Shown here: positions 1-6,724 of the stretch, piece after piece | Numbering within the stretch: the first letter of the stretch is position 1 | Layout: each line of letters begins with the position of its first letter | Origin: Roseiarcus sp963755075 | GTDB lineage: Bacteria; Pseudomonadota; Alphaproteobacteria; Rhizobiales; Beijerinckiaceae | Assembly: GCA_963755075.1 (NCBI GenBank) | Contig: CAVWKL010000032.1 | Location: forward strand, 1-8,443 | Direction of reading: 5' to 3' | DNA length: 8,443 nucleotides | Translations under genes and position numbers: made by a program | Notes under the pieces: model-generated | The model's database searches: none | Told to the model about the DNA's origin: nothing | Seen by the model: only the letters and a program-made list of their open reading frames with translations

Positions 1-724
1 GAACTATCTCTACGGCGCAGCGCGTCTTACCGTGTTCTCGGATCTCGACCGAATTCAGATTTCGAAGCGCGGTCAGAACCACTCTTAGATCATCAGATTT
101 GGCAAGTTGCTCAATTGTACTCGACGCCGATGGGAGGTTGGTGGAAAAGCCCAGACCGGGAGCTGGATGCAGCCCGTCTCGGCGAAAGGGCACCCAGAGA
201 GCAAAATAGCGATCAGGAAATTCTGCGAAAATCTCATCCCTAAGAAGCTTAAGGTCAGCGTCGGCAAGGCCGCTATCGCTCGGCGGCTCCCATTGCCGAC
301 TGATGTTGCCGTCGACGTCAACTCCCAAGAACGGGTTCACGACCGTGCTGAAAGGTCCGTTGTCTCCACACGCGTAAACCACGAACGCGTCGCAGAGATG
401 GAAGACCGCCTTCTGCCCCAGCCCAAACTTGCCAATCGCGCCGCTATCGGTGGCCTTGCCGCTCTCACCGAACGATATGATGCCGCGAGCGTCGTCCTTT
501 CGAAATACGCCGTCATTGACGATCAGTAACCCTGGCCCGCGAAGAAGCGGGTTTTCCGCAGTCGGCCAGCCCGGAAGGGCGTCAAGGCTCAATCGGCGGG
601 CCTCCGCGTCGTCAGCGTTTTGGATTAGCTCTTTGAGAATCGGGTAGCCGGAGTGGTACCGATCCTGCAGGTTGCTTGTGATCTGAGTGACGATTGAGAT
701 TGGGGAGACGCGCAGCTCGGGCAT
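1..724 (-). CDS. Sacsin/HSP90-type GHKL ATPase, N-terminal part (runs off left edge)
   Basis: The minus strand reads open from an ATG at 724 to the window edge, giving 241 residues with no stop, so the gene is partial at its C-terminus. The start of the protein is a clear GHKL (HATPase_c_3, sacsin-like) ATP-binding domain. The N-box helix is ELIQNADDA (residues 32-40, Glu32 and Asn36 as catalytic and Mg-binding candidates). The adenine-binding strand is LLIVNDG (66-72, Asp71). The glycine-rich lid is IGKFGLGQKAVFHL (97-110). Such domains hydrolyse ATP in HSP90, MutL, MORC and sacsin relatives; in bacteria, large sacsin-like proteins often sit in accessory or defence islands (family knowledge). 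The start fits because the N-box helix begins about 27 residues in, as usual; only a weak GAGAGA lies upstream. It is 80 bases downstream of the RHH gene on the same strand and is probably co-transcribed with it. The effector domain, if any, lies outside the window. Confidence 0.92.
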   Translation of the reverse strand, partial: MPELRVSPISIVTQITSNLQDRYHSGYPILKELIQNADDAEARRLSLDALPGWPTAENPLLRGPGLLIVNDGVFRKDDARGIISFGESGKATDSGAIGKFGLGQKAVFHLCDAFVVYACGDNGPFSTVVNPFLGVDVDGNISRQWEPPSDSGLADADLKLLRDEIFAEFPDRYFALWVPFRRDGLHPAPGLGFSTNLPSASSTIEQLAKSDDLRVVLTALRNLNSVEIREHGKTRCAVEIV

Positions 725-804
725 GGAATCTCTCGAAAGGCGCCAAATAGTCCCTATAGGCGTCGCGTGTGCATCTGCTTCCTTTCCTCTTCGGTGTACG
801 TGAT

Positions 805-1008
805 TTAGCGCAACAGTGTCGTCGCCCGCCGCTTTTCACTTTGATCCACCGAGGTGGTGTCCGGCGCCTCTAGGTAGCGGTCGACGGCTTGGCGTAACAC
901 CCATGCGATCGACGTGTCGTTCGCTTGTGCGATCTTTCTAACGCGCATGAATTGCCTTTCAGTCAAAATGACCGAGGTCCGGAACTCTTTCCTCTTCGAT
1001 CTAGACAT
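805..1008 (-). CDS. Small ribbon-helix-helix (CopG/Arc-like) DNA-binding protein
   Basis: This encodes 67 residues starting MSRSKRKEFRTSVILTERQ. A basic N-terminus leads into a short beta strand (about 9-15, RTSVILT), a helix (about 16-28, RQFMRVRKIAQAN), a turn, then a second helix (about 30-43, SIAWVLRQAVDRYLE). This is the strand-helix-helix layout of MetJ/Arc/CopG repressors, which bind operators as dimers through the strand. A Lys/Arg-rich tail follows. An alternative ATG at 1032 would add eight residues, but it coincides with the predicted transcription start of the promoter at 1039-1068, so 1008 is preferred; a loose GGGAG lies about 11 bases upstream of it. The gene sits between the GHKL ATPase (same strand, 80 bases downstream) and the divergent helicase, the position expected of a regulator of both. 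An antitoxin role is possible, but no toxin gene is visible. Confidence 0.78.
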   Translation of the reverse strand: MSRSKRKEFRTSVILTERQFMRVRKIAQANDTSIAWVLRQAVDRYLEAPDTTSVDQSEKRRATTLLR

Positions 1009-1038
1009 CACGGCCAGGGCTCCCACTGCCATGTCTGA

Positions 1039-1068
1039 ATGATATGCAAAATGCACCAGTTGTGTCAC
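1039..1068 (-). promoter_or_regulatory. Candidate sigma-70-type promoter for the RHH/GHKL operon
   Basis: On the minus strand GTGACA (1068-1063) and TATCAT (1044-1039) are separated by 18 bases. Transcription would start near 1032, leaving a short leader before the ATG at 1008. The surrounding bases are the most AT-rich of the divergent intergenic region. Match by eye only; no experimental support. Confidence 0.4.
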
Positions 1069-1074
1069 GATGCA
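1044..1074. repeat. Three ATGCA copies in the divergent promoter region, possible operator
   Basis: ATGCA occurs at 1044-1048, 1051-1055 and 1070-1074. The first two are 7 bases apart, and the set overlaps the candidate promoter of the RHH gene. Short tandem sites of this kind are typical operators of ribbon-helix-helix repressors, so autoregulation is an attractive inference. The motif is only five bases and could be chance. Confidence 0.25.
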
Positions 1075-1104
1075 ATTCGCTGCGACAGGATCACGGCGCC
1101 GATT

Positions 1105-1113
1105 AGGGGAGGA
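1105..1113 (+). promoter_or_regulatory. Shine-Dalgarno site that sets the helicase start
   Basis: AGGGGAGGA lies seven bases before the ATG at 1121. It decides the start of the helicase gene: the earlier in-frame ATG at 1070 has no such site, and later in-frame ATGs (1151, 1355) would cut into or remove the conserved W-H-D/cysteine region. Confidence 0.75.
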
Positions 1114-1120
1114 ATTGGCA

Positions 1121-2767
1121 ATGATCAGTGGCGCAAGACAGCTTCCGATCATGCACGTGTCCGTTCGCGTGCCATGGCATGATGGCTGTTGGGCCGGAAA
1201 GATCTGCGCCAATCCGCGGGGAAATACCTCCTGCTTGATCCTGCCGAGAGTGGCGGAAACCAAGGACGACGATTTCGAGACGAGCGTCGCTGGGGCCGCG
1301 TGGGATCCCGACGGCGCTCGGCTACCGGCATGCGCCGCAGAGCGCGGAGCATTCATGGCGCCCTTCGGTTATGCCCGGAGAGTCCGCCACCCTTATAGCC
1401 ACGATCCCAAATACAAACATTTCCGGGAAGGCTACTTCCAACATGCGGCCTTTTCGGCTGCGGCTGTTCCTTTCGGTTGGATGATGAAGAATTCGGACGA
1501 CGGAATCCCCGACCGGGCCAAGGCCTACAAGATCGACTTCCGACCCGAACTCGAGCCCGACCTCGAATTCGATAAGCTCTGGGTTCAGGAACGCCGGAAC
1601 CAGCTTGCGATGCTCGACACGTTCTTCGGCGCTATCATTCCCGAGGAGTCTCTTGTCTTCTTCTACGCCAAGCGCACGCCGCTGACGGATGACGGGCGGC
1701 GCGTCATCGTCGGCATAGGTCGAGTTCTCAAGGTCGACCCCTCCGTCGAGTACATTTACGAGAAGGGCGCGCCGTCGGATGCGATGCGCTGTGTCCTGTG
1801 GGAGCGCAATCTGCATCACTCGATCCGGCCAGAGATCAAGGACGGCTTTCTTCTTCCCTATCACGATCTGATTGACGTGGCCGCAAAAGACCCGAGCATC
1901 GATTTGTCGAGTCTTGTGCTCCACGCGCCCGAGGAACATTGGGATGCATTCTCAATGGGCACTGAGCATGTGACACATGACCAGGCGATCACGGTTCTGC
2001 TCGCCTGCGCGTCGCTATTGGAGCGGCTTGAAAAAATGGTGCCTGGCAACTGGTCCGCCGCTCGGGGCTGGGTCGACACTCAGCTCAATCGAATCTGGCG
2101 GCTTCGGGGCGCCTTTCCTGGTCTTGGCTCAGTGCTAACAGCGTTCGGATTAACTCACGGCACCCTGGTCGCCCACGCCATTGGTCAACAGCTGCACGCC
2201 GACGGACCTCAAGAGGTGCGCGATCCTTGGCCGCTCATCGAAAAGGTGCTTCACGAGCCGACATTGCTCGCTCCCGATTTGGCAGCGACAATTGGTTCGA
2301 CGGCGGCCAAGCTCTGGGACAGCCTTAGGCCAGAACGGCGGACGCTGCTGAAGCTGCTCGCCAGATTCGAGATCACTGCCGATCAGGCGACCCGATGGTT
2401 TGTAATCGAGGAACGCACGCGGGCGGCCGTCACGGCTTCCGACGCAGATATTCTGACAAACCCGTATCTTTGCTTCGAAGACGACCGCGGACGGATAGAC
2501 ACGATTTCGGCAGCAGTAATCGATCGTGGACTGTTCCCCGACGCTTCGGTTGCGGCAGCGGTGCCCCTACCTGATCCCTCCCGCTGTGCGGAGGCGATTG
2601 ATCCCCGTCGCGGCCGCGCCTTGATGATCGCCACGCTAGATCGAGCAGTGGTGAGGGGCATACCTTGCTTCCCCAATCTTGGCTCGTGCAACGCGTCCGC
2701 GACCTCGACGTCTCACCCCAATGCGCAATCGGCGCCGATTGGATCGAGGCATTTGGAACGTTCTTGA
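1121..2767 (+). CDS. N-terminal part of a large RecD-like helicase, frameshifted (split gene, part 1)
   Basis: The frame gives 548 residues, of which about 510 look genuine; the last ~38 (after about 2652) are an out-of-frame tail. The N-terminus has a tryptophan/cysteine signature, VPWHDGCWAGKIC (17-29), then N-x2-C (35-38) and LPAC (68-71). C23, C29, C38 and C71 could bind a metal, which is inference. Next comes a conserved-looking stretch with HPY and KYKHF (about 95-105) and AVPFGWM. Further motifs include LLPYHDL (about 245) and a helical region up to the break. I see no Walker motif in this part; the ATPase motifs are all in the following frame. Together they match a family of very large (~1200-1300 residue) proteins often annotated as AAA family ATPase or RecD-like helicase. 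The start at 1121 is set by the strong Shine-Dalgarno at 1105-1113. Reading continues naturally into the next frame if one base is added near 2652, so this is probably one gene, mutated or mis-sequenced, rather than two. Confidence 0.88.
   Translation: MISGARQLPIMHVSVRVPWHDGCWAGKICANPRGNTSCLILPRVAETKDDDFETSVAGAAWDPDGARLPACAAERGAFMAPFGYARRVRHPYSHDPKYKHFREGYFQHAAFSAAAVPFGWMMKNSDDGIPDRAKAYKIDFRPELEPDLEFDKLWVQERRNQLAMLDTFFGAIIPEESLVFFYAKRTPLTDDGRRVIVGIGRVLKVDPSVEYIYEKGAPSDAMRCVLWERNLHHSIRPEIKDGFLLPYHDLIDVAAKDPSIDLSSLVLHAPEEHWDAFSMGTEHVTHDQAITVLLACASLLERLEKMVPGNWSAARGWVDTQLNRIWRLRGAFPGLGSVLTAFGLTHGTLVAHAIGQQLHADGPQEVRDPWPLIEKVLHEPTLLAPDLAATIGSTAAKLWDSLRPERRTLLKLLARFEITADQATRWFVIEERTRAAVTASDADILTNPYLCFEDDRGRIDTISAAVIDRGLFPDASVAAAVPLPDPSRCAEAIDPRRGRALMIATLDRAVVRGIPCFPNLGSCNASATSTSHPNAQSAPIGSRHLERS
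2653..2658 (+). promoter_or_regulatory. Shine-Dalgarno-like GAGGGG before an internal TTG start
   Basis: GAGGGG sits six bases before the TTG at 2665, good spacing for ribosome binding. It would let the helicase half be translated separately, coupled to the upstream frame. It also lies exactly at the point where the frame changes, so it may merely be coding sequence. Confidence 0.35.
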
Positions 2768-4935
2768 AGGCAAGGATCGCCGTTGCCCATATGGCGGATG
2801 GCACGCCCGCATGGCAGCTCCAGGAGTATGCAGAGTCACGCGACCTCATCTCTGCTCGTGTGAAACGGCGCCTCACAGGCAAACGCCATGCTGGTGAGCA
2901 CGATTGGCGAGCCCTCATCGACCAGCAGCTTCCACCGTTTGCGGACGCGAGCGACCCCGAGACAGAGGAGCTTGCCCGTATCGAAAAAGCCAAAGCGCTG
3001 GAGGAGATTTACCGGTCTCGGTTTTCGGTTCTGATCGGGCCCGCTGGAACTGGCAAGACGAGCCTACTGACGGCCCTGCTGTCGTTGCCGACGGTCGCCG
3101 CCGGGGGAGTTCTCCTGCTCGCCCCAACCGGCAAAGCGCGGGTTCAGATGCAAAAGCGGGCCAACAATGCGCAGGCCTACACACTCGCGCAATTCTTGTT
3201 GGCACTCGGACGCTATGACCCGCTGACTGGGGCCTATCGCGTTACCGATGACGCGAACCGGGAGCGCGGCTTCAAGACCGTAGTCATCGACGAGTGCTCG
3301 ATGCTGACTGAGGACCAATTGGCGGCCACCCTTGATGCAATAGAAACAACGACCGTTGAGCGATTGATTTTGGTCGGCGATCCGAGGCAGCTCCCGCCAA
3401 TCGGCGCGGGTCGCCCCTTTGTCGACGTCGTCCGCTATTTGAACGACGACCATGCCATCGCAAATGATGAGGTGCTGGCCGGGTGTGCGGAACTCAAGAT
3501 CGTGCGGCGGCAGACCGAGCAATCAGTCGCGGCGGGACAGCCGCCAGCGGCTCGCGACGACATCATCTTGTCGAGATGGTTTGGGGGAGAGGCTCCCGAT
3601 CCCGGCGCTGATGAAGCCTGGGATCGTCTAGCCAGCGGCAAGTCGATCGGCATTCGAGCTGTTCGCTGGGAAGGCGAAACCGACCTCCAGACAAAGCTTC
3701 TTGCCGAGATAAAGGCGGCGACGCGAGCCATTTCGCACAAGCAAGGCTTTGACGACGAGCGCGACGACGCCACCTTCGAAGTTAGCCTCGGCGGTCGTCC
3801 GTATAATAAGGCGGTCTACTTCAACCTGTCGCGTTCGGAAAAAGACGCCAAGGGCGTCGAGAGCCGTCGCGGCGGAGGCGCCGACGCTGAAGCATGGCAG
3901 ATACTGTCACCGGTGCGCGCTGGCGAGACCGGCGTAGACGGATTGAATCGATGGCTTCAGAAGTCCTTCCGACAGCAAGCACGTGCTTGGGCCGAGCCTG
4001 GAAAATATCGAAAGACCTGCAAGCCGTTGGGCGCACAAGGGGTTCTGTACGGCGACAAAGTGATCAATGTCGCCAATGCGAGGCGGTACGACGTCTATCC
4101 GAAAATGGAGAGGGGTTATCTGGCAAACGGCGAGATCGGAATCGTTGTCGGCCAGTTCAAAGGGAGCAGTTGGAAGCCAAAGGGACTTCCCTGGAAGATC
4201 GAGGTCGAATTCTCTTCCCAGCTCGGCTTCAAGTTTGGATTTGGAGGTGGTGATTTCGGCGATGAAGGCGAAGCGCCTTTGGAGCTCGCTTATGCGTTGA
4301 CCATCCACAAAGCCCAAGGCAGCGAATTCGGCATGACCTTCATCGTGATCCCCAATCCCTGCCGCCTTCTGTCACGTGAACTGCTCTACACCGCACTGAC
4401 GCGCCAACGTGAACAAGTGGTCCTGTTGCACCAGGGCGACCTCCGGGCCCTCCTAAAGCTGTCTCTATCCGAGCATTCCGAGACCGCCCGTCGTCTGACA
4501 AACATGTTTTCCGATCCCAAGCCGGTCGAGCATGTCGGTACATTCCTAGAAGAAGGCCTCATTCACCGCACCACCCGCGGCGAGCTAGTCCGCTCAAAAT
4601 CGGAAGTGATTATTGCCAATCTGCTTCACACCCTCGGCATCACCTACGCCTACGAGCAACCATTCACCGGGCAGGATGGCAGCGTTCGGTATCCTGACTT
4701 CACAATTGAAGATGCAGAGACTGGTCGGCGCGTCTTTCTGGAGCACCTTGGGATGATGTCTGAACCAGCATATCGACGCCGTTGGCTAGCGAAGGTGGAT
4801 TGGTATCGCTCTCAAGGGGTGTTGCCGGAAGACGAGGGTGAAGGCGACGAGGGGATCCTCGTGACAACCACCGAAGACAAAGGCATCGACTCTGCCGGCA
4901 TTGAGCAGAAACTGCGCGCGCTTCTTGGGCTTTGA
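2665..4935 (+). CDS. SF1B (RecD2-like) DNA helicase with C-terminal PD-(D/E)XK-like nuclease domain (split gene, part 2)
   Basis: The frame gives 756 residues from a TTG. Helicase motifs appear in order: Walker A GPAGTGKT (125-132), Walker B VVIDECSM (206-213), motif III GDPRQLPP (238-245), an arginine motif RRQTEQ (281-286), QILSPVR (412-418), GDKVINV (463-469), the UvrD_C_2-type LAYALTIHKAQGSEF (541-555) and LLYTALTR (573-580). These define a superfamily 1B, 5'-to-3' type RecD2-like motor that uses ATP to unwind DNA. The tail (about 640-715) carries RSKSE (643-647), YPDF (676-679), EHLG (693-696) and K710. This resembles a PD-(D/E)XK restriction-type nuclease core with E647, D677 and E693 as metal ligands; the assignment is inference. 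The sequence upstream of the TTG belongs to the same protein but in another frame. The gene ends 182 bases before a convergent minus-strand gene. Motor and nuclease residues look intact, so this half may be active even if separated. Confidence 0.93.
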   Translation: MLPQSWLVQRVRDLDVSPQCAIGADWIEAFGTFLKARIAVAHMADGTPAWQLQEYAESRDLISARVKRRLTGKRHAGEHDWRALIDQQLPPFADASDPETEELARIEKAKALEEIYRSRFSVLIGPAGTGKTSLLTALLSLPTVAAGGVLLLAPTGKARVQMQKRANNAQAYTLAQFLLALGRYDPLTGAYRVTDDANRERGFKTVVIDECSMLTEDQLAATLDAIETTTVERLILVGDPRQLPPIGAGRPFVDVVRYLNDDHAIANDEVLAGCAELKIVRRQTEQSVAAGQPPAARDDIILSRWFGGEAPDPGADEAWDRLASGKSIGIRAVRWEGETDLQTKLLAEIKAATRAISHKQGFDDERDDATFEVSLGGRPYNKAVYFNLSRSEKDAKGVESRRGGGADAEAWQILSPVRAGETGVDGLNRWLQKSFRQQARAWAEPGKYRKTCKPLGAQGVLYGDKVINVANARRYDVYPKMERGYLANGEIGIVVGQFKGSSWKPKGLPWKIEVEFSSQLGFKFGFGGGDFGDEGEAPLELAYALTIHKAQGSEFGMTFIVIPNPCRLLSRELLYTALTRQREQVVLLHQGDLRALLKLSLSEHSETARRLTNMFSDPKPVEHVGTFLEEGLIHRTTRGELVRSKSEVIIANLLHTLGITYAYEQPFTGQDGSVRYPDFTIEDAETGRRVFLEHLGMMSEPAYRRRWLAKVDWYRSQGVLPEDEGEGDEGILVTTTEDKGIDSAGIEQKLRALLGL

Positions 4936-5016
4936 GGGATTTCCGCTTACGGATCTTGACTTGCGCAAGACCTTGAGCGCGCCAGGTCACCGCCTTGAAC
5001 CTCAGAGCGCAACGCA

Positions 5017-5033
5017 CTCGGCGTTATGCCGAG
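5017..5033. repeat. Perfect 6-bp hairpin between convergent genes
   Basis: CTCGGC and GCCGAG flank a five-base loop, 82 bases after the helicase stop. It could help end transcription between the convergent genes, but no T-run follows on either strand, so it is not a typical intrinsic terminator. Confidence 0.3.
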
Positions 5034-5117
5034 GGCGGCGCGGAATATGCGTGTCACGGCTTTGGGTGCGCTGGAATTGAGATTACGCGTCCGCTGCTGA
5101 CGGTCCATCTGAAGGCC

Positions 5118-5339
5118 TCATTTCGGTCTCCTCGTGATCCTGCTTGCCTTGGGAACTGCGGGGGGCTCTTCCTCAAACGGGCAATATCCGCACACCTCCT
5201 CCTCGTCGTCGCCGCTCATCGCGATGACGATCGTCGTCGAGGTTTCAATTTCGACGGCGATTGGCCCAAGGGGCGAATCGAGGAGATGCTTCGTTTTGTG
5301 AGAGTGTCTTTCAATGGTCACTTGCCGCTTACTCTTCAT
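5118..5339 (-). CDS. Small Cys-x2-Cys protein with acidic C-terminal half, function unknown
   Basis: This encodes 73 residues with the ATG at 5339, chosen because AGGAGGG (5352-5346) lies six bases upstream. The N-terminus is basic (MKSKRQVTIERHSHKTKH). A central hydrophobic stretch with beta character (about 24-41, including GPIAVEIETSTTIVIA) follows. Then comes an acidic segment GDDEEEVCGYCPFEEEP (43-59) with Cys50 and Cys53, and a basic end. A pair of cysteines could bind metal or form a disulfide with partners, but two ligands alone do not make a zinc finger. There is no signal peptide or clear membrane segment. It is the last of the minus-strand genes, 350 bases beyond the exonuclease, and its own strong ribosome site suggests independent expression. 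I do not recognise the family. The overlapping plus-strand frame of 159 codons has no good ribosome site and is treated as antisense. Confidence 0.68.
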   Translation of the reverse strand: MKSKRQVTIERHSHKTKHLLDSPLGPIAVEIETSTTIVIAMSGDDEEEVCGYCPFEEEPPAVPKASRITRRPK

Positions 5340-5689
5340 AGGAGACCCTCCTTCCGGGTGATGGGCCGAAGTCGCGCGCGACATGGCATGCGCGGAACGC
5401 CAGCGCAGACGTTGGCTGTCCGCCCGACCGCTCGCGGTCGCGATACTTCGCTTCACGGCCCAAGCACGCGGTGAATCGCGTGATCATTATCTGGGGTTCT
5501 TGAGCTTGGCCTTGAGCTCAACGTGAGAAGCGACGCCGCGACCGCGTGAACCCAACGCGAGCGTCTTGCGATGAACTCGCTTAGCGAGATTTCGTCGGAC
5601 AGCGGACGGACGGTCCGACGGGGTAACGGGATGACGGCGTCCAAGGCGGCATCGGTGGCGATGAAAGCGACCTCGGAAGGGAACTTCGC
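5340..5689. other. Gene-poor stretch with decayed minus-strand frames and several hairpins
   Basis: No gene with a convincing start is visible between the exonuclease and the 73-residue gene. Two overlapping minus-strand frames look protein-like. One continues in frame after the exonuclease stop (through VAFIATDAALDAV and SDEISLSEFIARR) but has only a TTG at 5644 without a Shine-Dalgarno. The other ends in HVELKAKLKNPR and a TAA at 5489-5491, with no ATG or GTG. Perfect stems are present: CGTCGGAC/GTCCGACG (5593-5600, 5613-5620), TTGAGCT/AGCTCAA (5500-5506, 5515-5521), CACGCG/CGCGTG (5465-5470, 5477-5482) and CGACCG/CGGTCG (5425-5430, 5435-5440). None is followed by a T-run. The promoter of the 73-residue gene should lie here but I could not define it. 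Confidence 0.4.
5346..5352 (-). promoter_or_regulatory. Shine-Dalgarno site of the 73-residue gene
   Basis: AGGAGGG on the minus strand, six bases before the ATG at 5339. It fixes the start at 5339 and argues against the longer in-frame version beginning at 5456. Confidence 0.7.
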
Positions 5690-6619
5690 TTACGCCAGCG
5701 ACCAGCCCAGCTGAGTCCGTGCGAAAGCGCCCCTATTTCGCGTAGCGCCGCCGCCAATCAATCGGCGTGATCGAGGGCCCCGGCGCTTTCGGGCGAAAGC
5801 TAGCAGCATAGACATGGCGGCTAGCCAGGCTTCCTCGCTCTCGCGCTCGGCCGCGCGAACCTCGCGTCGCCAGGTCTTCTCCAAAGCGTCCCATCGATAG
5901 CCGCGGACTCGTAGTTCGGCGCGTACATCAAAATGCGCGCCGAGCGCGCGGATCAACCACCCCGGCTGTGACGCGTTCTCAAAGAGCTCCAATAGGCTCG
6001 TCCGGCCGTCGGACGCAGCGTGCTGAAGCATCGCGATGACGGCGTCGACGTCGCCGCCGGCCCGGTGGGCAGCGAAGAACCAGCCAGATTCCGTCAGCAG
6101 AACGCCGAGCGATCGCCCCGCAAAGCCGCGCGCATGCCAGTCGATTTCATGGCAGCTGCAGGCCCAGGGAAGGCCCGCAGCGCTGGGAAGGCGGCGTTCA
6201 ACAGGCGGTCTATCGAACGCCGCATTGTGGGCGATCACGACGTCTGCGGAACGGAGTATGTCGGTGGCGACTTCGTCGTTGATCTTTTGCCCCGCCAAGT
6301 CCGCGTCCGTCAGCCCAGTCAATCTCGTGATCTCGGGATCAAGCGGCTCGCCGGGGTCTTCGCGCCAGGAGTACGCCTTACCCAATTTCGTTATGACGCC
6401 CTCGGCAGTGAAGGCGAAGCGCCGCATCGCGAGCTCGATGATCTTGCAGGTGGCCGTGTCGGTCCCCGTCGTTTCAGTGTCGATGACCACGCCGACGCTT
6501 GATGGCGTTTCGGGTTGGGCGACCGCGGGGTCAGCGAGCTCCAGCTGCCGAAGCACACGATACCGCCCCGTCGCCTCAAGCGTTGCAATCATCGCAGAAA
6601 GTTCAATTTCACTGGTCAT
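5690..6619 (-). CDS. DEDDh 3'-5' exonuclease (DnaQ/PolC epsilon-like)
   Basis: This encodes 309 residues. The ATG at 6619 has AAGGA nine bases upstream, while the longer in-frame start at 6691 adds an unconserved-looking leader. The exonuclease motifs are complete: Exo I VVIDTETTGTD (44-54, D47 and E49), the helper motif RLTGLTDADL (about 99-108), Exo II VVIAHNAAFD (127-136, D136) and Exo III HRAGGDVDA (185-193, H185 and D190). These are the two-metal DEDDh residues that remove nucleotides from 3' ends, as in the proofreading subunit of DNA polymerase III. It is not the housekeeping DnaQ: the N-terminus has an extra helical segment (MIATLEATGRYRVLRQL) and the C-terminus an added module around RGYRWDALEKTWRREV (about 240-255), both typical of a stand-alone proteobacterial family annotated as 3'-5' exonuclease. 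A helical, Arg-rich tail follows. It lies downstream of the 231-residue gene, with a 332-base gap. Confidence 0.95.
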   Translation of the reverse strand: MTSEIELSAMIATLEATGRYRVLRQLELADPAVAQPETPSSVGVVIDTETTGTDTATCKIIELAMRRFAFTAEGVITKLGKAYSWREDPGEPLDPEITRLTGLTDADLAGQKINDEVATDILRSADVVIAHNAAFDRPPVERRLPSAAGLPWACSCHEIDWHARGFAGRSLGVLLTESGWFFAAHRAGGDVDAVIAMLQHAASDGRTSLLELFENASQPGWLIRALGAHFDVRAELRVRGYRWDALEKTWRREVRAAERESEEAWLAAMSMLLAFARKRRGPRSRRLIGGGATRNRGAFARTQLGWSLA

Positions 6620-6724
6620 GTTTTGAATTCCTTGCCGCGCTTCGGTCAGCGCCAACTGCCGCGCCCGGGGCCTTGAGGCGACGTGGCTCAATTCGAGAAT
6701 AGATTGTCCCCCGCCAACGCGTGA

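Noticed and set aside
107..647. Plus-strand frames of 140 and 72 codons
   Set aside because: They are antisense to the GHKL ATPase, whose motifs are unmistakable on the minus strand, and have no ribosome sites.
1322..1939. Minus-strand frame of 205 codons
   Set aside because: It lies opposite the helicase N-terminal domain, whose plus-strand reading has a strong Shine-Dalgarno and conserved-looking motifs; the minus frame has no motif.
2640..2670. Programmed -1 ribosomal frameshift
   Set aside because: The sequence around GTG AGG GGC has no canonical X-XXY-YYZ slippery heptamer and no obvious following stem, so a base loss or sequencing error is more likely.
2430..2993. Minus-strand frame of 187 codons spanning the helicase break
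   Set aside because: Low-complexity Arg/Ser-rich translation typical of the antisense of GC-rich genes.
5007..5034. Integron attC-like half sites around the 5017-5033 hairpin
   Set aside because: AAC and GTT are present, but the surrounding bases do not fit the RYYYAAC and GTTRRRY consensus.
4995..5474. Plus-strand frame of 159 codons
   Set aside because: It overlaps the 73-residue minus-strand gene, which has a near-perfect ribosome site; the plus frame has none and no recognisable motif.
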